64,000 bases of DNA, from NCBI GenBank assembly GCA_900095095.1, contig FMBT01000302.1:372001-436000 (forward strand), given 5' to 3'. Of the stretch, positions 22,617 through 33,612 are shown piece after piece (the stretch's first letter is position 1; each line of letters opens with the position of its first letter). The translations under genes and the position numbers were made by a program. Source of the DNA: Fragilariopsis cylindrus CCMP1102 (lineage: Eukaryota; Bacillariophyta; Bacillariophyceae; Bacillariales; Bacillariaceae). The notes beneath the pieces are model-generated. The model saw nothing but the letters and a program-made list of their open reading frames with translations, ran no database searches and had not been told where the DNA came from.

Positions 22617-24572
22617 CTATACTAAGACGGTGAAGCCTGTATTTCTATACTTTCGACTACGACGGATCATAATAATAGAACGATTATAATCGTATACGTG
22701 AGAAATACGTTTCGTCAATCGCCATAATTGATACCGTTGATGTAATTTTTGACATGTATTGTACTTATATCCGAATCCATTTCCTTCCAAATATAATTTA
22801 AATTCCTTGTGATATATCTGAATACATGGTTTGACAACTTGATGATAATTATGTAAGATAATTTTATTTCTTGAATAGGAGGAACAATATTTTGGATATA
22901 ACGTCCCTCCTCCTCCTCCCTCCTCCTCCACCACCAGCAGTACTAGTAGTCTCTAATAATAAATTTTGTAAACTTGGTAAAATATATGGTCGATTTGGTC
23001 GTTCTTCATCAAATATATATTGACTATTCCCAAAGAATTCATGAACGAGTGCATCTAAATATCGTATCATCAACAGGATATGATTCCTTGTTCCATCTCC
23101 CCATGGATGTGTATGAATATCATGTAATTCAATATACCAACGAACAATCACATCTTGCATAATAATAATAAATTCCACCTCTTCTTCCACGTATTTATAA
23201 TAATGTTTATTCCGATCATTCAAATCATATCCACGGTATGAATTGTCATCATATGTTTGTTGTTTCATATTTTTGTTAATGGTGCTGTTGTTGTTGTCAT
23301 CGTTGTTGATGTTGTTGGTGGTGGTGGTGGTGGTTGGTGTGGTTAGAACAATAATAGGAATACTGGTATTGGTTGGATTGTTACAACTTAGATCCCATGA
23401 TTTTAGTAACGGCATTTGAGAAATGAAACTATTGAAACTATTGTCATTATCAATCACAATATTCAGACGATTAAATAACACTAATTTCCGTAATGAGTTT
23501 CGTAATGGTAATAATTCTTGTAACGAATCTTGTTGTAAAAATCGTCCATCATTATTCCATTTCCAATACATATTTTCACGTAAATTAAACTTTCTAAATT
23601 TGGTGCCAATTTCACAAAGGCTTGTAAATTCGATTGTCTCCAATTGGACACATTCGTTTCTTCATAGACAATACTTTTTAATGTTGCTATACCATTGTTT
23701 TTTGGATTTGTGGATAAGATTGATACATATTGATCTAAGGCAAATTCTGAATAGATAATAAGATCTTGTAATATAGGAAATCGATCTAAAAAATAGATTT
23801 GTTTGTTATTGCTCTTGCCATCAAACATAAAATCATTTAAATTATATTTGGATTCATGTTCCTTTGAAAGTTTTAATACCAGTATTAATTTTGTGGTTTT
23901 CGTTGTCACATAGGATGGTAATCGTCCAATACTATGTAATGGAATACGAATCATTCTCATTTCATCATCCTCCTCCTCCTCCTCCTTGTCTTCGTCGTCA
24001 TCTGTCTTTTTCTTATTCTTGTTTATGTTGGTAATGATAACAACATCTTCAATACGTAACGTCAATGTACTACAACCACCATTAGTTACAATAACAGTAT
24101 TCCATAATTTTGATACTAATGTACATGTTCGATGTTGTTGCTTTGGTGGTAAGTATTGAATCACACGACTTACAATGTCAGCATTCAATGATAGAACATG
24201 CTTTATTGCTACTTCTGCTTCTGCTACTTCTTGTGCTGTTACTTCAACTATTGTTGTTGTTGTTGTTGTTGTTGTTGTTTTATTATCATCATCGTAATTC
24301 TGAGCAGCGATGATTGTAGTAGTGATGTAGCTACTACTACTCTCCTTGGTTGTTTCGATTTCTCTTCCAAATAATGATGATGACGACGACGACGACGACG
24401 ATGATGATAATGATAATAATGATGCTGTGGTATCTGTTTCGTCAGCGGCAGTAATAGTGTTGTTAGTAGTCTTCATCAAACGAAACTTTTTATTCCGAGG
24501 ATGATTATCGTTCTCATTTAGCTGTACATAACCTTTTCTAGATGACGATGGACGACGATTGAACTTGAACAT
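22617..24572 (-). CDS. F-box / LRR-like protein, in three frames
   Basis: Start chosen at MFKFNRR (24572); an upstream ATG at 24668 is less likely. A disordered Ser/Thr-rich N-terminus is followed by an F-box: LNADIVSRVIQYLPPKQQH then TLVSKLWNTVI. LRR-like segments follow (ILQDLIIYSEFALDQYV, NLQAFVKLAPNLE). F-box proteins recruit substrates to SCF ubiquitin ligases; the substrate is unknown. The frame changes at the AAA run near 23590-23600 (APNLE in one frame, KFNLRENMYWKWNN in the next) and again at GGA repeats near 22905-22930, after which YPKYCSSYSRNKIIL runs to the stop at 22617. The pieces join with sense on both sides, so this is probably one gene. Similar wording to the LRR gene at the right edge. 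Confidence 0.7.
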
Positions 24573-25446
24573 TTTGTTGTGATGTAGTAATATGCTGATT
24601 CTGATTGTTATAATGAAGGGCTTTCTATTGTAGATTTTGTGAGAATGAATTGAATAGTCAACTTGCATTATTTTATCCCGTCCGAAATGGTTCCTCTCAT
24701 CTTTTTTTTCCTCTCTCTCTGTCTCTCCTGACGTTGGAGGGAAATGAATTCATTATTGGTTTCCACATTGCATTGCATACTGTACCCCGCATATTTGAAT
24801 TAAGTAATCTATTCGTTGTCGTAATAAGACAGATATGGTTTGCAGTCTTACTACTGGTTACTGTATATGCAAATGGTTTTTTTTCCCTTTTTTCAGGTTT
24901 ATGAAAATAAATAAACCATCACTCGGTTGAATATTAAAAGCACACAACTCGATGATGCGCGCGCACAGACGGGAGAGGGTCGAAGAAACTTAAATTTTAT
25001 TCTTCGAATTTTTATCCATTATTTTGATGCCTAGTCCGTAGTACACTAGTACAGCAGCAAAATTATCTTCTCGTATCCAGTTCCTAACGCTAACGGGACT
25101 TAAAAGAATTTCCCCCTTTTTACGTTAGTAGCGTAAATTGTTACGGTACAGTAATACAATCGTTATTTTCATATCTTTCATTGAAAGGGGGACGTGCGTG
25201 CGGTAACAACGAACAACGACACATCATTCTTGACATCATTTTATTTTAAAAGCTTTGAAGCGTTGAACCAACCCGCCGCAACATACCTCTTTTCTCTTTT
25301 GTCAATTCAATATCCATCAAATATACTGCCTGTACCTGTACACTGTACATTTCACAATAGAACATAAGATTAAAGGTTCTTCTATTGCTTTGCGATTTGT
25401 CAACAGAAGGAATAAATCATACCATAGAGAAAATTAGGAATCAATC
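24573..25446. other. Divergent promoter region of F-box and ankyrin-like genes
   Basis: No gene. Bases 25088-25125 (acgggacttaaaa then gaatttccccctttttacg) match, in inverted orientation, 19860-19893, and the similarity extends a little past that. No other supported feature. Confidence 0.4.
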
Positions 25447-26760
25447 ATGGACGATAGTGATAGCGAGGACGACGATCATGATGCTGCACGTCATCTACCA
25501 TATGATGAAGATGAAGATGAAGAAGATGAAGATGAAGATGGTTATTCACTAACATTTTTAGACGAAGAAGAAACCGATGCCGATGAGTATAGATGTGTCA
25601 ATTTAATATCGTTGCTTCAACAGAAAAAAGAATATCCTAAACGGACAAGAAAAAAAATTAATCGTTTAGTAAAAGAATTCCTAAATAAAACTAAAGATGA
25701 TCTCCATCGTCTTATGTGTGAGTACGTCCCAGACGATGATGATGATGATGACGATTATAATGGATTGGATAGTGGTCGTGATACCGAAGAGGAGGTCGAA
25801 GCTATTATACGTTTCTTCCCTGAAGTATTGTCGACAGCGGATGAGGACTTTATTTATCCTATTCAACGTCTAGCATGCAATATAAAGGTTATATCGTTTA
25901 TTCCACTTTATGTTAGACTAGCGATAGAGTTTGGTTCATTTCCGGAAGAAATTAGAGGAGGACTATTCACTGTAACCCCAACCCTAAATAAATACGGAAA
26001 CAGCGTCTTCATAAATCTCTTTACGGTAGCTTACGATCGCGATCATCAAGAATTAGACGTCAACGATAAATATCTACTGGTAATGATACGATTGAGACAA
26101 ATGGGATATCTAAGGTTAGAAGACATTCAAAGGAATCGTCTTTTGGAGCGACTGTGCTATCATCGTTTCTTTTCAGAAAATCGATGTCGATTTCTAGTTG
26201 AATGGGATCCAACTACTTTAATAATACCTGAAGATGCTAAATATTCACCGCTTCATCATGTTACCATATGTGGCTCGACCATTCGAGGATTTCAGGTAAT
26301 ATTCGAATATGGAATTCTTTATTATCCAATCAAGAAAGGTATTAGTCTTCTATTTCAGAAATCTAAATATGGCGTAACAGCTGGCATAACACCCTTCCAA
26401 ATGGCTTATCAAAAATGGGGACAAGATGAAGTGACGAAAGTAATAGAAGATACTCTTATTCGTTATTCTTCTTCCAACAATAGACCGCCATTTAATATCG
26501 CGGAGGCATTAATAACGGCAGCCATCGACGAGAATATTCATTTGGATTGTATTTATTTTTTGGTACGAAGGGAGCCAGATGGTTTACAAAAATTACTCCT
26601 ACAATTATCGCCGGCATCGGCGGCAGCAGCAGCAAGTAACAGCAACAATAGTAACAATTATAGCAATAGTAATAGTAATAAAGACAATGGTACCAGTAGT
26701 TTAGCGAAAAATATGATAAATTCGACAACATCAAAGCGAAATAAACGAAAGAGAGAGTGA
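25447..26760 (+). CDS. Ankyrin-like diatom family protein, intact
   Basis: 437 residues with no interruption. An acidic Asp/Glu N-terminus (about 1-50) is followed by helical repeats: LFNKTKDDLHRL-like, FFPEVLSTADEDFIYPIQRL, LVEWDPTTLI with PLHHV, GIKYYP-like ILYYPIKKGISLLF, TPFQMAYQKWGQDEV and ALITAAIDENIHLDCIYFL. The C-terminus is Ala/Asn/Ser-rich and ends in a basic KRNKRKRE, a possible nuclear localisation signal. The repeats look like degenerate ankyrin-type helix pairs, with no catalytic motif. It is the reference copy for the partial gene at the left edge. Role unknown; protein interaction is inferred from the fold only. Confidence 0.85.
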   Translation: MDDSDSEDDDHDAARHLPYDEDEDEEDEDEDGYSLTFLDEEETDADEYRCVNLISLLQQKKEYPKRTRKKINRLVKEFLNKTKDDLHRLMCEYVPDDDDDDDDYNGLDSGRDTEEEVEAIIRFFPEVLSTADEDFIYPIQRLACNIKVISFIPLYVRLAIEFGSFPEEIRGGLFTVTPTLNKYGNSVFINLFTVAYDRDHQELDVNDKYLLVMIRLRQMGYLRLEDIQRNRLLERLCYHRFFSENRCRFLVEWDPTTLIIPEDAKYSPLHHVTICGSTIRGFQVIFEYGILYYPIKKGISLLFQKSKYGVTAGITPFQMAYQKWGQDEVTKVIEDTLIRYSSSNNRPPFNIAEALITAAIDENIHLDCIYFLVRREPDGLQKLLLQLSPASAAAAASNSNNSNNYSNSNSNKDNGTSSLAKNMINSTTSKRNKRKRE

Positions 26761-27027
26761 TAAAATACAATCATAGGCATGCGGATTTATGATGTATCGT
26801 CTGACGGAAATATCAATCAATTTGATTTTGAACAAATGAAGTGTAGATGGATTTTTCTAACGAATTTCAAAGAAAATTGAAATGGATTGATTCAAAGATA
26901 AGATATCTATGAAATTTAAAATATATACTTAATCCAATATCTTATAGATATAGATATATAGTCCTACTGCTTATATTATATAGTTGCTACATATAATGTA
27001 CGCAAAATAATCAATACAAGCAAAAGC

Positions 27028-27865
27028 TTACATCATTTCCGTCCAGGAACCTACATACACCGTACCGTTGTTTCTCGGGAAGAGTAGTGCACGAGGATCA
27101 TCGAGATTTTTCTTGTCAAGATATTCTTCATACTCCATTCGTGGCCGGGTTAGACCCAATTTGTTACGTAATTTTTGTAATGGTATGATAAACTTAGGAT
27201 CATCTCCACGCATAATTTGTTCTCGGATTTTGTTTGCGTATGGTTCATGATATTTCATCAAGATTTTTAGTCGATTGCATTCATTCTTGTGAGTCCCTTC
27301 TTCCCAATGGATCGTCTGGCATTCTTTACTACAATAAAAAGTCAACTTACACCCATTGCAGGTTTTTAAAGTAACCAAATCCGATTCTTGTTCACCACAG
27401 ATATTGCAAATGTTATAGAGGTAATTCTTCCATTCCTTTGCTCCTTCAAGAAATTCCACGTATCTTTCTTCTTCAATGCCGACCCAATTCTTTACCATTT
27501 TATTCCAATACATACACAATGAAGATAATTGACAGGGCATTTCCGAATTTTCGTAACATCGGTTCAACAACAAGGATACAGCAAACGGATGCCCTCGAAT
27601 AGCTCCCTCTAAAAGAAAAGGTAATTCTAAATGGGGCTGACCAATGTTGTATGCGTAATTTATCATGGAAGGAATGCAGCCGTTTTCTGCTCCTTGTTGC
27701 CAGATACCCATAAGAATGTCATTTTTGACAATTGTTTTACTTCCTTCTCCACTTACTTTAACATGATGTCCCCGTTTAATGAAGTCCGATGTTGGAAATC
27801 CATCAGCATCAGTAACCATTCGGCTTGCATGATGTCCAACAGCAGCACGATTTTTATTACTATCA

Positions 27866-27908
<43 letters not shown>

Positions 27909-27932
27909 CATTATCATTATCATTATCATTAC

Positions 27933-27975
<43 letters not shown>

Positions 27976-29139
27976 GTGATTATTACCCGCAACAATTGGA
28001 GATACATTCCTAGATTTCTTGTTCTTCTGGTGTGTCTTATTTTTGCTTGTTGTTTTCTTTGTTTTCGATTTGTGTAGGCCTACACTCCTTGGTTTCTTGG
28101 TCGGTTGTAAAACTTCCGTCCATGAGCCCAATTCGTCAAGCGGATCGGAGTCCTCAAAAACATTTGCTGCTGCGGAATCCGCTTGTAATACGAGTTTCGA
28201 TTGCTTATTTGCGACTGGGTCGATAATATCTAAATTATTAAGTCTTTTTTGATTCATTCGCGACCAGAAGTCCACTGATGAAAACTTTCCGTTATTATTA
28301 CCATCCACGTTATTAATAATGTTATGACCACTGCTACCAGCACTACTATCAGACGCTTTCACCACCGACGCCGATACCTGGTTGTTTTTCTTTCTCTTGG
28401 CTCTTTTCTTTCTTTGGTTTCGTGTCATCATTCTCGACGAGAAGTAAACCGATGAAGACTTTCCGTTATTATTGTCATCCACGTTATTAATGTTATGACC
28501 ACTGCTACCAGCACTACTATCAGACGCTTTCACCACCGACGCCGATACCTGGTTGTTTTTCTTTTTTGTAGCTCTTCCCTTCCTTTGGTTTCGTGACATG
28601 GTGCATTTTTTCTTCCTTTTTTCATCATATGTTTCGTCGTGACTGAGCACTGGCACCGCAACACCGAATGGTTCCATAGCGCGTATTACATCTACATCCA
28701 TATCATTCGTGTTCGCCGACGCTGATATCGACGCCGACGCTGATGCTGATACTGATGCCTGATTCTTTTTATTTTCTACCCTCCCTATTTCATTCTTGTT
28801 ATTTGGTAGTGTCGCGGTGTCGTTACTTTCGTTGTGCTCATCTCTTTCTTTGAGGAGGCTTGCTATTTCGTCAGCATCACATCGCACATCGCGTGCTATC
28901 ATACTGTTCACCCGACTACGCAGATTATCAGGCATTGTCATCAAATCTTTATCGACGAAATACTTCACAGCATCTACATATTGATCAGCAGAAACAGCAC
29001 GGCTATTAGTATTAGTGTTAAGACCGCTAGCACTGGCACTATCACTACTAGACGCCGATGCCGATGCTGATACCGATGCCGATAATGTCTGATTCTTTCT
29101 ATTTTTCCTCCCTCTTTGCTTTTTATTACTTGGTGCCAT
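27028..29139 (-). CDS. MYND zinc-finger protein with Sel1-like helical region and low-complexity N-terminus
   Basis: 703 residues. The C-terminal MYND finger is complete: CNICGEQ, CNGCKLTFYCSKECQ and HWEEGTHKNEC provide the C2-C2-C2-HC ligands. Ahead of it lies a helical part with Sel1-like character (GAENGCIPSMINYAYNIG, LLEGAIRGHPFAVSLLLNRC). The N-terminal 400 residues are Ser/Ala/Asn/Lys-rich with an (Asn-Asp)n tract coded by (cattat)n, and contain a near-exact duplication of about 58 residues (RNQRKxRAxxKKNNQVSAS...). MYND fingers mediate protein-protein contacts; the partner is unknown. The opposite strand shows long poly-Ile and poly-Tyr frames that are artefacts of the repeats. Confidence 0.85.
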
Positions 29140-29869
29140 TTTTAGGTGGTTATAGTGGTACTGTTTCTCACGAAGATTGCTTGCTTTCTTCTTTCGGCCT
29201 TATTGAGTTTCTGTTCTCGTTTATTTGTTGTGTGCACTCTTTTTGTCTCTCTTTAATCTTGCCAAAGAGAAAAAAGAGATTGACCAAAAGTAGAGTCATT
29301 CGATTCTCGCGTGATGACTATAAAGCACTACTAGAACGTGTTATTGCACGCAGCGCGCACGACTGAAACATACCGTTTTGCTCACAAAGCAACCTGGCAT
29401 TAGTACTGCACTGTAGACTTTGTTATACACACAAAGGCCAATAGGACAATAGTTATATGAGTATATACAGTAGCAGACATAAAAACTAGAACATGCCTGG
29501 ACAATAATTCTTGAGATATAATGATACAGTAACCCTATTCATGGGGAAGTACTTACTAGCAAATAATGTATGATGTATGTGTGAAGTGCAGTGAAAGGGG
29601 TTAGATGCCAGCTAGATTACTAGTAGTTTTCAGTTAATCAATTTCCATGTAAAACAATGAGCAGCATTAGAATATAATACTATATGCACCCTTTTGATAG
29701 TGCCTTTACATTCTTTGTATCTTGTTCTGCTTTGGGCATTAAACCATCTTGCTCGTTTCATCAGTACAATGGTATCATACAAACATGAAATAATGGTATA
29801 CCAGCTGTTTTAAATTCTTCTTGTCTTTATAGTAAGTGTTTTGAAAGGAAAACAATGACATCTCTTGCA
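29140..29869. other. Intergenic, upstream of the MYND gene
   Basis: No gene seen. Ordinary AT-rich sequence that begins a 3.6-kb accessory region without intact genes. Confidence 0.35.
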
Positions 29870-30415
29870 ACAGTTCCTATTCAGTCTTCTGATACCCCAG
29901 CACCACTAGTTTCTGGTTTAGAAAGTGGAAGTTGGTGGGTTTTATTGGTGTCTACCAAATTAATGATACACTCTACTGCTAGTACAGCTTGTCCTGTATT
30001 AGTCTTCATCATCCATCCTTGTTCTTTTTTGGATTGCTTTGTTGACTTCCTTCTGTAGCCGTTCTGCTAACAATTCATTTGTCCTATCTTCTTCATCTAT
30101 CTTCATCTTGAATCTAACTTCTTCTTCTTCCTATAACTTCTTTGTAACCCCTTCGTCATTATTTGTTGGTAGAGTGTCAATTAAACACATGCCTCCTCCT
30201 CCTTCTTATTTATTACTAATCTCTAATACCTCTGTTATCAAGTTTAACATATTAGTACTCTTAGCTTTAGGGCTTTTACTTCTCTTGCTGCTGACATTAT
30301 GTGGGCAGTGTTGTTGTTGAGGAGCATAGTAATTAAGATTTGTTGGATCAACAACAAAGGGAATAGCTGCTGCAGGCTTTCTATTGTTGTTGTCAATATT
30401 CTGATCCTTGGAGAT
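29870..30415 (-). pseudogene. Coding-like remnant, unrecognised
   Basis: The minus strand reads with coding character in successive pieces: PAAAIPFVVDPTNLNYY, a Lys/Ser-rich stretch, a charged coiled-coil-like RTNELLAERLQKEVNKAIQ and AVLAVECIINLVDT. The pieces lie in different frames with no intact start, so it is a broken gene. Its origin (host or mobile element) is unclear. Confidence 0.4.
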
Positions 30416-30577
30416 ATCTACAATCTAGATGATTGATGAGCTGCCCACTACTGCCCTTTTCACTGTTGGCAAATACAGGTACTAGTAGTGCACACCGGTC
30501 TGGTGTATTTGTTATAGAGATGCATTTGCTATCATTTCACCTACTACGAATATAAAAACTAAACCATACCAATGTAA

Positions 30578-32495
30578 AAACTAAATCATGCCCACATTTT
30601 ACTAGGATTTGTTAGTTGTTACATTAGTCTAGTATCTAATAACAACTTTTGCATCAAGTAAATACACCTAAAAAGTCATTTTTCTGGAAAAATAAACTAT
30701 GAAGTTTGAAATTGACCTATTGGATGGAGAACTGTTATATTCCTTAGTCTCCTACTAAGCCTACTCGTATCTCATAATGCAGGCTCACACACAGCACATA
30801 TCAAATAACCAACAGAAATGGCCCATTTGCAGTGTTTTGTGGACATACAGCACGCTCAAAATGGTGAATCATCACAAAATATGTGGATGTTGTGCACCAT
30901 ATATACCAAAGGGAACTCACTCTTGGTGATTTGTGTTGATGATCCAGCTTAGGTGCATGCAAAAGTTGAAAACCTTGTTTGGGGGCTTAATTGACCCATT
31001 TTGTGGTTAATGAGACCCTACAACTTCATGACCTCCATAGAAACCTAAGCACTAAGTTGACCTTGTAGTTATAGGTATAATGGATGCTAGTGCATCCGGC
31101 CCATCTAGTGTTGTTCCCTGCAACCCTTTTAAATGAGTTTTTTTTTGTCATTTCTGATCAAAAATCATGTTGTTCTTTGTGTGCCTGACAACAGCGAATT
31201 GAATTTCATTCCGCAAACACAGGAACAGAAAAGTTGTAGGAGGCAAACACAATATTCTAGTACACTATGTGGATGCTAGTGCACCCGGCCCATCTGATGT
31301 TGTCCTCTGCAACCCTTTCATATGAGATATTTTGTTGTTATTTTGCTGTTCATTTCTGATCAAAATCTTGTTGAAACATACCCATATCTGCCAGTTGGTG
31401 TCTGCTGCATTGAAACACCAACCAACCATCTCCATACTCCTTTTATTAAGATCAATTGATACAGCTTGTATCTGTCACTGTCATTTCTATATATTAATAT
31501 AAGAAATAAACATGCCATCCCACACACAGTAAGATTACACAGTGTAGTAGGTACATTTCTTAAACTATTAGTGCTGCACTTGTTCTGGATCCCCTCACAT
31601 GACCATTAGTTGATATAGTGTTGAAAATGCAAGTTGAAAGGTATATACTGTGGCTGACTTCAGTGGTTTATGTTTGGTTGTTCAGCTGCAGCAGCCACAA
31701 CCCTAAAAAATTTAACATTAACAAGTAAAAATATCTCAAAAAACCAATCAAGGACCGTACTTAAAATAGTTGCTGTTGGCTGAATAGTGCTCCAGTACAA
31801 ATTTTGACAGGTATTTCCAAACAAATACTCATAAAATATACCAACCCACCTAAAGCCGAAACCATTAGGGCATCTGGTTCATATGCTACACCTAGTGCAA
31901 AATTATTTTAAGTGGATTTTAGCTAAAATAGGGTGTTTATTAGTTTTTGGTCCTTGACGAAGAAAGTAAACCCCTGTTCACCAATATCAACTTGCAGACA
32001 TATAAAGACTAAACATGGTATGGGTACCATAACTTTATTTTCCGGAAAAAGTTGTTCTAGCAAAAATAATAGCCGTAATAAATTAACTAGTAACATTGTG
32101 CGTTAAAGGCTAGTCATTGTAAAGGAATGTCTGCATGAACTGAAGGAGTGCCTACCACATATTTTGGAAACTTTATTTGTTACACTTATAGTAAGGTAGA
32201 GGAACTCTCCCTGACCAAAAAGAAACATTTTCATGGAAGTTCTACCCTGCTTTGTGTCCTGAACAAGATATCTCATAAAAAGTTGATGTGTGCTGTGTGT
32301 GAGCCTACATTGTGAGATACCAGTAGACTGATAATACTAAGGAATATAAAGGTTCTCTATCTAATAGGTCAATTGTAAACTTGACAGTTCATTTTTCCAA
32401 AAAAATGGCTTTTTAGGTGTTAAAGATGTTATTATATACTAGACTAACAAATACTAGTAAATTATGGGCATGATTTAGTTCTTATATTAATAAAT
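30578..32495. repeat. Long inverted repeat, arms about 205-230 bp
   Basis: The left arm, about 30578-30807, and the right arm, about 32290-32495, match as reverse complements with small indels. Shared blocks include ctaaatcatgcccata/ca, cacctaaaaag.catttt, attgacctatt.gat, atattccttagt and aggctcacacacagcac. The 1.48-kb spacer has no gene but holds a tandem pair (31081-31170 and 31268-31360, around gtggatgctagtgca and ggcccatct). It may be a decayed foldback or MITE-like element, or two inverted copies of one repeat. Confidence 0.7.
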
Positions 32496-32624
32496 AGTTC
32501 CACGGGACTACTGAATACCCAGTCACGAATCAAGATATGGTGTATTTGTTGTGGAGAAGTGTATTAGTCACTAAGAAAGTACCTGTTTTTGTTAACGCGA
32601 GTAGACTGTATTTTACGGCGTGAA

Positions 32625-32672
32625 TGAGTCCCGTACGAATTGAAAATATAGGATGGTCCAGAGTAGTGATGG
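32625..32672. repeat. Dispersed repeat shared with 52977-53025
   Basis: Both sites read gagtcccgtacgaat, then gaaaatataggatggtcc, then agag and a gtgatggg block. The similarity fades on both sides. Function unknown; it could be the end of a small element or a conserved regulatory stretch. Confidence 0.6.
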
Positions 32673-32890
32673 GGGACAGAATTAGTCGGAGTTGAAGGTA
32701 AAAAACGACAGGAATCACGACTAGCATTGCAACGTGCGTGATGTACTTATCAATGTGTTATGACTTACAAGTTTAGGCACTAATAAAGCATGCTCGCGTA
32801 AAAATGTACCAGCGCGCTACGACGCAAAAATGTCACATTAGTGCCAGCCTTTTTTACAGAGCATAGGTTACGCGTGTAACCATGAATAAT

Positions 32891-32922
32891 GTGACCACAC
32901 ATCAATTTTGATGTGTGGTCAC
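32891..32922. other. Perfect palindrome, 15-bp arms
   Basis: gtgaccacacatcaa, two bases, then ttgatgtgtggtcac. It lies inside the left end of the transposon, between the TIR and the transposase 3' end. It could be a hairpin terminator or a subterminal binding site. Confidence 0.8.
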
Positions 32923-33422
32923 AATTAGCACTGTAATTCGGCACTAGTAAACACGCTGCTTTTTTTTTATTCCATCGTAAATTTTAATTATTATTATTAT
33001 TTTAATTACGTCCTCATGGATTTGACCATGGTAGCTCATTTTTAGACCACTTCCTATGAATGAATATGAACGAAACCATACCTCCCATCACAAGCAACTC
33101 AACTACTACTGTTGTACTACTTTTTTAGATCCCAAGTCCTATTATTTAAGCCAAAATCTCATGTTTTTAAAAACTAGGTCTGTTGACACATCACGAAAGT
33201 AGAGATTTTTATAAAATCAACCATATCAAATCTTCTATTGGTCTAATCACAAAACGAATTTGGTGCACTTTCTTCTATATTAATAGCACAAGGTACACCA
33301 CGAAGCGGGACCTTCTAACTTCATTTTTTGACCAAGAAAAAAATAAATACGTATTGCTTCTTTTCAAGACAATTAGAACAAATACAAGATGTTTCACGAC
33401 GATGGTATTATTTATTATTTAC

Positions 33423-33560
33423 ACTTCTTCTACATTATTACCTGTTATACTAGCAGCAACACTCGGACGTAGCTTCTGTAGTATGGTATTCTTGTCCTCT
33501 TGTGGTAATTTATCAATGTATTCTTGCGGCAAATGCTTTAACAAAAATATCGAATATAAT
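33423..33560 (-). pseudogene. Second copy of the transposase C-terminal tail
   Basis: On the minus strand about 41 codons read FLLKHLPQEYIDKLPQEDK, then NTILQKLRP and end in EEV-stop. This parallels the transposase end (LLPQSVVDNLLPEEHKK, LLLKLCPAEV, REV-stop). It lies just beyond the transposase stop, separated by a (taaaa)n stretch. It may be a duplicated last exon or an alternative tail. The plus-strand open frame at 33183-33575 is its shadow. Confidence 0.55.
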
Positions 33561-33612
33561 AATAAAATAAAATAAAATAAAATAATATATTAGACGACGA
33601 CGATGGTATTAG

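Noticed and set aside
27631-28077. Poly-Ile and poly-Tyr open frames opposite the MYND gene
   Set aside because: Shadows of the (cattat)n repeat that codes for the Asn/Asp tract on the other strand.
33183-33575. 130-codon plus-strand ORF inside the transposon
   Set aside because: It lies opposite the duplicated transposase tail, whose minus-strand reading is the meaningful one.
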